A stretch of DNA of 9,020 nt from an uncultured Granulosicoccus sp. (GTDB taxonomy: Bacteria; Pseudomonadota; Gammaproteobacteria; Granulosicoccales; Granulosicoccaceae), in the NCBI GenBank assembly GCA_938016235.1, contig CALLPU010000302.1:1-9020 (forward strand). Reading direction: 5' to 3'. Shown one piece after another: positions 1-5,840 of this stretch. The notes beneath the pieces were generated by a model. That model made no database searches. It was given only the letters and a program-made list of their open reading frames with translations, and was not told the DNA's origin. Each line of letters opens with the position of its first letter. Positions within the stretch are counted from its first letter, which is position 1. Position numbers and translations under genes: made by a program.

Positions 1-2247
1 TCCGGCGAAGACAGGAATAGTCTTCAAGGCTTCAGCCAATGGCTTGACCACAATTTCCTGAGTGTCGTTTATCTGATCCACGACCAGACCAAACCGGCAC
101 TTCTCCGCTTGCAGCACGACGATGTTCAGAGCCCCTTTTTCAGGTGATTCCAGCATCAGCTCCTTATTGAGATGTACCAGTGGCAACAACTGACCACGTA
201 GCCGGTGAACCGGGCAGCCGTGTATGTACTCTATGGAATTGGACTGATCATCTTCATCGATGCGTATCAGCTCAATTAGATTGACCTGTGGTATGGCGAA
301 ACGCTGGAAACCGGACGATACAATCAACGCCGGGACGATTGCCAATGTGAGCGGCACGCGTATCTTGAACACCGTTCCTCTGCCCACTTCGGTATCAAGA
401 TCAATAGCACCACTGATTTTTTCAATATTGGTTTTGACGACATCCATGCCCACACCCCGACCGGAGATGTTGGTTACCGCCTCTGCGGTGGACAATCCGG
501 GCAGGAATATCATCTTGCAGATCTCCTGATCAGACATACGTGAGGCCTGTTCAGCTGTCACTACACCGTTTTCTATAGCCTTGTTCTTGATGCGCTCTGC
601 CGGAATACCACCCCCGTCATCAGAGATTTCGATGTGAACCTGACCTCCCTCATGAAAAGCGCGTAACAACAAAACACCTTCAGCCGGTTTACCCGCTGCA
701 ATACGCTGTTCAGGTGTCTCAATGCCGTGGTCTACCGAGTTGCGGACCAAGTGCGTGATCGGGTCTTTCATCGCTTCAATCAGACTTTTGTCCAATTCCG
801 TCGATTTACCTTCCATCTCCACCCGAATCTGCTTGCCACAGGCTCTGGACAGGTCACGCACAACCCTGGGAAGCTTCGCCCAGACACTGTGGATAGGCTG
901 CATACGCGTCTGCATGACACCTTCCTGCAACTCACTGGTAATCAGGTTCAAACGTTGTGCTGCTGCGACAACCTGGGAGTTTTCGTGCGCACCCACGTAC
1001 TCAACAATCTGATTCCGAGCTAACACCAACTCCCCTACCAGATTCATCAAGGAGTCCAGCACGGGTACATCGACTCGAATTGACGCCTCCACGACCGTTG
1101 CCTGTCCGGCGTCTTTTGGAGGTACCTCCTTCGAGGCGGCCGGTGGTGTTGATGCTACCGTCTTGACGGGTGCCGCAGCCGACTCAGGCTGAGAGGAGGA
1201 TTCAACGTTGCTGACATCAGCAAGCGCATCCGGTTTTGCAGAGCCATCAGCTACAGGCTCTGATGCAGCTGATGGCCTTTCCACAACAGGGATAGCGCCG
1301 GCACTTTTCAGTGCACCATGATCCTTGAGCTCACTGAGCATTCGGATCAACGTTGCGTAGGTTTTTGTACCATCATGCCCATGTGTCGATATCTCCAGCA
1401 ACATGGCTCGAACCGCATCCACCATAGCCAGCAAGCCGGTCGCAATCTCCTCCGTCATGCTGTACTCGCCATCACGTAGCTTGACCAGGAGGTTCTCGCC
1501 AATATGGGTCACTTTTTCCAACTTGTCGAAGCCGAAAAAACCGCAGGTGCCTTTGATCGTATGCATGGATCGGAATATAGAGGACAGCAGGTCACGGTTA
1601 TCCGGCTGCTCCTCAAGCTCAATAAGTTCACTATCTACCCGATCCAGGTTCTCGTAGCTTTCCTGAAGAAAGTCCACCAGAACCTCTTTCATTTCGTCAT
1701 CCAGTTCCATGACCTGAGGAGGCTCACTACTCTCTTCTGCTTCTTCCTCTTCGGGCGTGTCAGTAACAGTGGCCTCGGAACCCGCTGCACCATTCGATTC
1801 AACCGGGGATACGTCGTCAGTCTTGATCACCCCGGCATCATCAGGCCTTTCGGTTGCCTCATCTGATCCACATATATCGATAGCCATGTTCTCAAGTCGA
1901 GACACCAGTTGTGTGTAGTCGCCGCCGTCCGCTCCTGTATTGGCAATCAGATCCAGTTGCTCACGAACGGCATCTACCATCTCAAGCAACAGGCCGGCAA
2001 CATCGGGCTCCAGCTCTCCCTGCGAACTTCTCACGCGTTCGAGCAGATTTTCTCCCGAGTGAGCGATACGCTCCAATACCGGAAATCCCAACAAGCCTGA
2101 GGTGCCTTTAATGGTGTGGATGATTCTGAAGACGCTAGCCAACCGATCCAGACTATTGGGGTTCTGCTCCAACGAAATAAAATCCAGATCCAGCTGATCC
2201 AGACCCTCCTGACTTTCAGAGAGAAACTCGTGAAGAATATCAACCAT
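1..2247 (-). CDS. cheA: CheA-type chemosensory histidine kinase with two Hpt domains (3' end outside window)
   Basis: Autophosphorylating CheA-family kinase; 749 codons are visible with no stop before the left edge. I read it by translating the minus strand. Domains in order: Hpt1 (about 1-105) with the phospho-acceptor box RIIHTIKGTSGLLGF, His44; Hpt2 (about 180-290) with SMHTIKGTCGFFGF, His229; a Pro/Ala/Ser-rich linker (about 300-385); the P3 dimerisation helix near 396 (LDSLMNLVGELVLARNQI); the HATPase domain with N-box HLVRNSVDHGIE (Asn503), G1 box DDGGGIP (near 544) and G2 box GRGVGMDVV (596-604); and a CheW-like regulatory domain from about 635 to the edge. No P2 (CheY/CheB-docking) domain is evident. 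A C-terminal receiver domain could follow outside the window. The ATG at 2247 is the first ATG after an in-frame TAG eight codons upstream; its Shine-Dalgarno is weak. The family assignment is very secure. Whether it controls flagella, pili or another output cannot be told here. Confidence 0.96.
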   Translation of the reverse strand, partial: MVDILHEFLSESQEGLDQLDLDFISLEQNPNSLDRLASVFRIIHTIKGTSGLLGFPVLERIAHSGENLLERVRSSQGELEPDVAGLLLEMVDAVREQLDLIANTGADGGDYTQLVSRLENMAIDICGSDEATERPDDAGVIKTDDVSPVESNGAAGSEATVTDTPEEEEAEESSEPPQVMELDDEMKEVLVDFLQESYENLDRVDSELIELEEQPDNRDLLSSIFRSMHTIKGTCGFFGFDKLEKVTHIGENLLVKLRDGEYSMTEEIATGLLAMVDAVRAMLLEISTHGHDGTKTYATLIRMLSELKDHGALKSAGAIPVVERPSAASEPVADGSAKPDALADVSNVESSSQPESAAAPVKTVASTPPAASKEVPPKDAGQATVVEASIRVDVPVLDSLMNLVGELVLARNQIVEYVGAHENSQVVAAAQRLNLITSELQEGVMQTRMQPIHSVWAKLPRVVRDLSRACGKQIRVEMEGKSTELDKSLIEAMKDPITHLVRNSVDHGIETPEQRIAAGKPAEGVLLLRAFHEGGQVHIEISDDGGGIPAERIKNKAIENGVVTAEQASRMSDQEICKMIFLPGLSTAEAVTNISGRGVGMDVVKTNIEKISGAIDLDTEVGRGTVFKIRVPLTLAIVPALIVSSGFQRFAIPQVNLIELIRIDEDDQSNSIEYIHGCPVHRLRGQLLPLVHLNKELMLESPEKGALNIVVLQAEKCRFGLVVDQINDTQEIVVKPLAEALKTIPVFAG

Positions 2248-2359
2248 GTTCCGTATTCTCGGTATCGGCTAGCATTAGCGTTTGATCTGTCATTCGATTC
2301 TCTGATGCCATGGTGTACTGCTCATATTCCACCGCAAACAACTGGGAATCGCGCATCAT
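2240..2359 (-). CDS. Possible 39-residue leader ORF overlapping the cheA start
   Basis: A short open frame begins with a double ATG (MMRDSQLFAVEYEQ...) and ends ...DTENTEHG. Its TGA lies inside the first codons of cheA (ATGGTTGA), an arrangement that can give translational coupling. It is acidic, has no signal peptide or membrane segment, and resembles nothing I recognise. A GGAG lies about 17 nt upstream, which is too far to be a good ribosome site. It helps fill the 213-bp gap between the receiver gene and cheA, but a frame this short can easily be chance. Confidence 0.2.
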   Translation of the reverse strand: MMRDSQLFAVEYEQYTMASENRMTDQTLMLADTENTEHG

Positions 2360-2426
2360 CAATCAGCTATCGACTCCGCCGCTTCGCTCTGAACGCCATA
2401 CACCGCGCCGCACGTTAGCTGTATAA

Positions 2427-2443
2427 CCTGTTAGGGCAACAGG
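2427..2443. repeat. Short inverted repeat in the receiver-cheA gap
   Basis: CCTGTT-AGGGC-AACAGG forms a perfect 6-bp stem with a 5-nt loop, just 3' of the receiver gene on the minus strand. Neither side has a run of T, so it is not a convincing intrinsic terminator. It could be a weak attenuator, an mRNA-processing hairpin, or nothing. The rest of 2360-2460 holds no feature I can support. Confidence 0.25.
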
Positions 2444-2460
2444 GAAATCGTGGTTAACGG

Positions 2461-2859
2461 CTAGTGAATATGTGTTTCAAGCAGTGCCGTCAGCAACTTT
2501 CTATCGCACACGGACTGTTTATCCAGCCGCCCAACATCAAGACTGGATGAGAGCTGATCGGGTAGTTGATCCTGAACCACCGAAGAGCACAAAAAAATAG
2601 TGCTGTTGCCAAGGAAGCTGCTGTGGCGGGCCTTCTCCAGAAACTGCAGTCCAGTCATCGATGGCATGTAGTAGTCCACGATAAGCAACTGTGGAGGTGT
2701 TTCCTGCAAGTGCAGTAATGCCTGCTCTGTGTCATGAAACAAGTGAACAACATAGTCTGTTTTGCGCGTGTTCCACGACACGATCTCCAACGTCAGCAGA
2801 TCGTCGTCAAGCAATACGAGCTCTGGCGCCGGACGTTGGATGGGCAGTGATGCACTCAC
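2461..2859 (-). CDS. Single-domain response regulator (CheY-like receiver)
   Basis: A 132-residue stand-alone receiver domain with no output domain. The usual features are visible: an acidic cluster after beta-1 (LVLLDDD, Asp18-20), the phospho-acceptor Asp62 in LLIVDYYMPSMTG, a Ser pair after beta-4 (IFLCSS, Ser92/93) in the Thr/Ser switch position, and Lys114 in RLDKQ. The normal Lys-Pro pair is Lys-Gln here. The start is GTG at 2859, as no in-frame ATG is available. An AAGAG about 12 nt upstream may serve as ribosome site. It lies 51 bp downstream of the H-box helical protein and upstream of the double-Hpt cheA, so it is a natural phosphate acceptor from that kinase. Single-domain receivers act as motor-binding CheY proteins, phosphate sinks or relay intermediates; which applies here is not visible. 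The divergence from CheY itself argues against naming it cheY. Confidence 0.9.
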   Translation of the reverse strand: MSASLPIQRPAPELVLLDDDLLTLEIVSWNTRKTDYVVHLFHDTEQALLHLQETPPQLLIVDYYMPSMTGLQFLEKARHSSFLGNSTIFLCSSVVQDQLPDQLSSSLDVGRLDKQSVCDRKLLTALLETHIH

Positions 2860-2910
2860 GTCACAATCACGCTCTTGTATAACACTGTTTCGGCGTATTG
2901 CCTCATCACA

Positions 2911-3216
2911 TCAGTGACTCGATTTCAGTGTTTCAAGGCGCTCTTTCAGCTGGCCTGCAGAAGAGCGAATACGCGACAAACAGAATCGGCAGTCCGCCTC
3001 CAGTGTTTTCAATTGGCCTAAGGTATGCTGATCCTTCAACAACGTCGTGTCAGACACGATGGCGTCCATTTGTGAACACAACTCTGAAAACGAAGAATCA
3101 AGCGCATCGCCGTAGCCATTCAGGATGGCCAACGACGCTTTGACATCGTGCAGTGGTTTTGCCGCCAATCCATCTTCGGGTGACTCTTCCCTGGCATTAC
3201 TGCCTTGTGAAATCAC
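2911..3216 (-). CDS. Small helical protein resembling a histidine-kinase H-box (DHp) without ATPase domain
   Basis: A 101-residue, mostly helical protein, not a family I can name. Residues 21-39 (PLHDVKASLAILNGYGDAL) follow the HisKA H-box pattern His-Asp/Glu-x-Lys/Arg-x-Pro/Ser-Leu-x-x-Ile-x-Gly-Tyr, with His23 at the phosphorylatable position and Ser28 in place of the usual Pro. Residues about 66-98 form a second amphipathic helix, as expected for a DHp hairpin. No N, G1 or G2 ATP-binding boxes follow. The first 18 residues are polar and probably disordered. The start is GTG at 3216, preceded by GAGG with 6-nt spacing. It is first in a minus-strand set followed by the receiver and cheA, which fits a phosphotransfer or adaptor role; that role is inference. 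It could instead be an ordinary coiled-coil adaptor. The ORF itself is well supported by its ribosome site and context. Confidence 0.75.
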   Translation of the reverse strand: MISQGSNAREESPEDGLAAKPLHDVKASLAILNGYGDALDSSFSELCSQMDAIVSDTTLLKDQHTLGQLKTLEADCRFCLSRIRSSAGQLKERLETLKSSH

Positions 3217-3222
3217 AATTGA

Positions 3223-3226
3223 CCTC
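3223..3226 (-). promoter_or_regulatory. Ribosome binding site that fixes the GTG start at 3216
   Basis: GAGG on the minus strand sits 6 nt upstream of the GTG at 3216. There is no nearby in-frame ATG, so this decides the start of the H-box-like gene. Confidence 0.6.
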
Positions 3227-3269
3227 GACCCTGCTGATGAAAGCCAAAATCGTTGTGACGAGCTGTTGC

Positions 3270-3297
3270 ATTATTTCTCATAGACTCACTGCGTGAA
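3270..3297 (-). promoter_or_regulatory. Candidate sigma70-like promoter for the signalling genes
   Basis: On the minus strand, TTCACG (4 of 6 to the -35 consensus) is followed after 16 bp by AATAAT (5 of 6 to the -10 consensus). It would give a leader of roughly 45-50 nt before the GTG at 3216. Found by eye only; weak promoters of this quality also occur by chance. Confidence 0.3.
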
Positions 3298-3628
3298 GGA
3301 TGACAACCGCGCGACGTTGTTCTGACGCGCACCGATGTAGCACCTACCGTCCTAATGCTCAATAGCGGACGCCCTGTTATGCAGCTTGACGAGATACTCG
3401 CTGCAAAGGGTTAGGCGGACACATTGTTTTTCAATAGGAACCAGGTAACCCGCGTTGCGGAAGAAAAAGCCCCGGACAGAACCAGACTCGAGCCTCACGA
3501 CGTTGTTTTCGCACGAAAATCAGGTTCATTTGTAACAATTCATTAAGTATCGGCACCAAAGCCACGCTCGTGTAACCGGTAGGGGTAACATGCACCCCAG
3601 AAGGTTTACGCATTAGGCGTGGTGCCAC

Positions 3629-3640
3629 ATATTGCAATAT
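3629..3640. promoter_or_regulatory. Perfect 12-bp palindrome next to the ribosome site (possible operator)
   Basis: ATATTGCAATAT is its own reverse complement. It ends 2 nt before the AAGGAG of the DUF937 gene, where a bound repressor or an RNA structure could block translation or elongation. No regulator gene lies next to it, and no known operator is claimed. Confidence 0.35.
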
Positions 3641-3642
3641 CA

Positions 3643-3648
3643 AAGGAG
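3643..3648 (+). promoter_or_regulatory. Strong Shine-Dalgarno of the DUF937 gene
   Basis: A perfect AAGGAG stands 6 nt before the ATG at 3655. It confirms that start and suggests efficient translation. Confidence 0.85.
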
Positions 3649-3654
3649 TAACGT

Positions 3655-4833
3655 ATGTCGTTCAACATAGTGGATCTGGTAAAAGATCAGATCAGTGATC
3701 AGCTGCTGGGACAAATTGGCAGTGCTCTGGGAACTGAAGGTTCGCAGACAACCGGTGCCATGGCCGGGGCGCTACCAGGGCTGCTCAGTGGTCTTGTGAA
3801 TTCAGCGGGCAGTGCATCGGGCGCCGGGGCGTTATTTGATGCCGTCCAGAAGCAGGATGACGGGCTTCTGGGAAACATGGGTAACTTGCTCGGTGGTGAT
3901 CAGGCCAGCAACATTGCAAACCAGGGCAGCTCCATGCTCTCGTCCATTCTCGGCAGTGGCGCACTGGGCCAACTGGCTGGTGTGGTTGCGAATTTTGCCG
4001 GTATCAGCCGTGGTAACAGCAGCTCCCTGATGGGTATGCTCGCACCGATCGTTATCGGTGTTATCAAGAAAAAAGTCTTTGACGGCGGCATGAACGCAAA
4101 CTCGATGGCATCCATGCTCTCAGATCAGAAAGACAATGTTGCAGCCGCTATGCCTCAGGGCTTTTCCGACCAACTGCAATCTGCCGGATTTTTCGACAGC
4201 ATCGCTGCAGCTCCTCAAGCCGCGGCAGCTCCGGCACCCGCTGCAGCTCCGGCTCCTGCCCCAGTGCACGACAACGCACCAGCTTCTTCCGGTGGCGGAG
4301 GACTAATGAAATGGTTGCTGCCGCTGGTAGCTGTTGTCGCTATTGGCTGGTTTGGCTTGAATTTCATGAACAAGCAGTCGGCAACCAAGGCAGCTGAGGA
4401 AGCTGAAGCACAGGCGCAGGCGGTTGCCCAGGAAGCGGAAGCTGCAAAGGCAGAAGCGAGTGCCGCGGCAGCTGAGGCGATCAAGTCAGCGCAGGAATCC
4501 ATGCCCGAAGGTGTGGATCTTACAAAGATCTCTGACGGGCTGGAAGGTGTATTCGGCTCAACCACAGATGCTCTGACCGGAATCACCGATCTTGAGTCTG
4601 CAAAGAACGCCATACCCTCTCTGGAGGAAGCCACCTCCAAACTGGGCGGCATCAATGATCTGATTGCCCGTTTACCGGATGCAGCGAAAGGTCCATTGTC
4701 GGCTGTGGCTAATAACGGTATGGCTGCCATTCAGCCTCTGATTGAAAAAGTAACGGCTATTCCAGGCGTTGGTGCATTGATCGAGCCCGTTGTACAACCG
4801 ATGCTGGACATGCTCAGCGGTCTGACTGGCTAA
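3655..4833 (+). CDS. DUF937-type protein with membrane anchor and uncharacterised C-terminal domain
   Basis: A 392-residue protein. Residues 1-165 resemble the DUF937 (YidB-like) family: Gly/Leu/Ser-rich amphipathic helices, with GALFDAVQKQDDGLLGNMGNLLG at 58-80 and a hydrophobic LAPIVIGVIKKK at 129-140. Then come an Ala/Pro-rich linker (183-209), a Gly run, one membrane segment (about 219-237, MKWLLPLVAVVAIGWFGLNF), an Ala/Glu-rich probable coiled coil (243-280), and a helical C-terminal domain (288-392) I do not recognise. There is no N-terminal signal peptide, so the internal segment probably anchors it in the inner membrane. The charge pattern (short Asn-Lys-rich stretch after the segment) does not settle topology. 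The function of DUF937 is unknown. It is a single gene between divergent signalling genes and a convergent murQ, with its own ribosome site and terminator. Family assignment is moderately secure; function is not assigned. Confidence 0.88.
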   Translation: MSFNIVDLVKDQISDQLLGQIGSALGTEGSQTTGAMAGALPGLLSGLVNSAGSASGAGALFDAVQKQDDGLLGNMGNLLGGDQASNIANQGSSMLSSILGSGALGQLAGVVANFAGISRGNSSSLMGMLAPIVIGVIKKKVFDGGMNANSMASMLSDQKDNVAAAMPQGFSDQLQSAGFFDSIAAAPQAAAAPAPAAAPAPAPVHDNAPASSGGGGLMKWLLPLVAVVAIGWFGLNFMNKQSATKAAEEAEAQAQAVAQEAEAAKAEASAAAAEAIKSAQESMPEGVDLTKISDGLEGVFGSTTDALTGITDLESAKNAIPSLEEATSKLGGINDLIARLPDAAKGPLSAVANNGMAAIQPLIEKVTAIPGVGALIEPVVQPMLDMLSGLTG

Positions 4834-4854
4834 GCATTGGTTCAATCGTACGCC

Positions 4855-4886
4855 ATCACCGAAAACGATCTGACAAACACGGTGAT
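4855..4886 (+). terminator. Weak hairpin with T-rich tail after the DUF937 gene
   Basis: ATCACCG (4855-4861) pairs with CGGTGAT (4880-4886) across an 18-nt loop and is followed by TTTTA. It may be a secondary terminator, but the long loop makes it weak. Confidence 0.25.
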
Positions 4887-4889
4887 TTT

Positions 4890-4921
4890 ATCAACCAGCA
4901 GCAATATGGCTGCTGGTTGAT
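4890..4921. terminator. 13-bp-stem hairpin between convergent genes
   Basis: A perfect 13-bp stem (ATCAACCAGCAGC / GCTGCTGGTTGAT) with a 6-nt loop AATATG lies between the stop of the DUF937 gene (4833) and the stop of murQ (4924). On the plus strand it runs into TTCTTA; on the minus strand the tail is A-rich. It therefore fits best as a plus-strand terminator, with likely RNA 3'-end protection or partial termination for the murQ operon. Confidence 0.6.
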
Positions 4922-4923
4922 TC

Positions 4924-5835
4924 TTACTGAATGTCATTCTCATGGTAGTTGCTGATTGCCTCACGCAATGAGCCCCTGCAATCATCGAGTCGCGATTTGG
5001 CTGACTGCACCGGATCACCGAGTGCAATCAGCACTGCAAGCTTGACCCAACCGTCGGCTTTATCAATGGCCGCTTGAGCGTCATTGTCGCTCACATCAGG
5101 CAACACGCCCTGCAACAGTCGAATACGCCTTTTATCCAGCTTCTTGTTGACAGCGGCCATGTCAACCATCAGGTTGCCGTAGGTTCGATTAAGCCGAATC
5201 ATCAGTGTGGTACTGAACAGGTTAAGCGCTATTTTCTGCGCAGTGCCCGCAGCCATACGTGTCGACCCTGCCAGCACTTCACCACCCGTATCGAGCCAGA
5301 TGGGGCAATCGGCCTTACTCAGCAGCCGCGTACCGGCGTTGTTGGCCAAACCGATGGTGAACGCTCCCTGTGCGCGAGCCTGTTCGAGCCATCCGCATGT
5401 CCACGCCGACTCGCCACTGGCAGCTACGGCGATAACGACATCCGCCGCATTGATCCGAGCGCTTTGAACATCACTGATCGCGGCAGCGGCATCGTCCTCC
5501 ACACCTTCAACGCTGGACAACAGTGCGGTCGATCCACCTGCCATGCAAAGCAATAACCGCGTCTGAGGCCAGCCGAACGTTGGCCACAATTCTGCGCCGT
5601 CCTGTACGGCCAGGCGGCCGGAAGCTCCCGCTCCTGCCAGTACCAGACGACCTTCGCCATCGCTCAGACGTGCGGCTGCCAATGAAACCGCCTGATCCAG
5701 AGCAGGCTTGGCATTGCGAACCGCCGTCACCGCTTTTTGCTGGCTGACCAGTAAATGTTCCAGCACCTGCTCATTGCTCTGTAAATCCAGTGTATTCAGG
5801 GAAGTGTCTATGGATTCGGTTTGTGTTGTACTCAA
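4924..5835 (-). CDS. murQ: N-acetylmuramic acid 6-phosphate etherase
   Basis: Cytoplasmic SIS-domain enzyme that cleaves the lactyl ether of MurNAc-6-phosphate to GlcNAc-6-phosphate plus D-lactate. It is 303 residues, close to the usual 298-305. Visible motifs: the sugar-phosphate loop LAGAGASGRLAVQDGAELWPT (67-85) with Glu82 at the catalytic Glu position; VEGVEDD (109-115) with Glu113 at the second acidic site; AASGESAW (138-145); GGEVLAGSTRMAAGTAQKIAL (184-204); the conserved YGNLMVD (219-225); and a C-terminal UBA-like helical tail ending SLREAI. The SGRTPY motif of typical MurQ reads SGESAW here, so this is a divergent member. The start is TTG at 5835, set by GGAG 8 nt upstream. That GGAG overlaps the nagA stop, 5 bp away, so the genes are cotranscribed. 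Family is secure; exact substrate slightly less so. Confidence 0.93.
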   Translation of the reverse strand: MSTTQTESIDTSLNTLDLQSNEQVLEHLLVSQQKAVTAVRNAKPALDQAVSLAAARLSDGEGRLVLAGAGASGRLAVQDGAELWPTFGWPQTRLLLCMAGGSTALLSSVEGVEDDAAAAISDVQSARINAADVVIAVAASGESAWTCGWLEQARAQGAFTIGLANNAGTRLLSKADCPIWLDTGGEVLAGSTRMAAGTAQKIALNLFSTTLMIRLNRTYGNLMVDMAAVNKKLDKRRIRLLQGVLPDVSDNDAQAAIDKADGWVKLAVLIALGDPVQSAKSRLDDCRGSLREAISNYHENDIQ

Positions 5836-5840
5836 GTGCC

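Larger units (their letters stand above)
3217..3654. other. 438-bp divergent intergenic region
   Basis: The region separates the minus-strand signalling genes from the plus-strand DUF937 gene. It holds the candidate minus promoter, a palindrome and ribosome site next to the plus gene (listed separately), and several small imperfect stems. These include GGGGT/ACCCC at 3582-3598 and a bulged GCAG..CGAG-ATA-CTCG..CTGC stem near 3380-3403. A TTGACG hexamer at about 3388 could be a plus-strand -35, but it has no matching -10. The only longer open frame here (3431-3643, minus, TTG start) shows no recognisable protein and no ribosome site, so I do not annotate it. Confidence 0.5.

Noticed and set aside
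260..1866. Several plus-strand frames of 60-120 codons opposite cheA
   Set aside because: The minus strand encodes an uninterrupted CheA with all kinase motifs; the plus-strand frames are shadows.
3373..3417. Integron attC-like site: bulged stem followed by GTTAGGC
   Set aside because: The GTTRRRY-type core is present at the right end and a bulged hairpin precedes it, but no matching RYYYAAC box lies at the left end at a workable distance, and there is no cassette array.
3038..3507. Ten-base repeat CGACGTTGTT in three copies (3312-3321, 3498-3507 and inverted at 3038-3047)
   Set aside because: A 10-mer repeated at this scale can be chance; spacing and flanks are not shared.
3431..3643. 70-codon minus-strand frame in the intergenic region
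   Set aside because: It starts with TTG, has no ribosome site or recognisable domain, and overlaps the regulatory region of the DUF937 gene.
4215..4730. 171-codon minus-strand frame opposite the DUF937 gene
   Set aside because: It is the antisense shadow of an Ala/Glu-rich, GC-biased coding stretch; composition explains the lack of stops.
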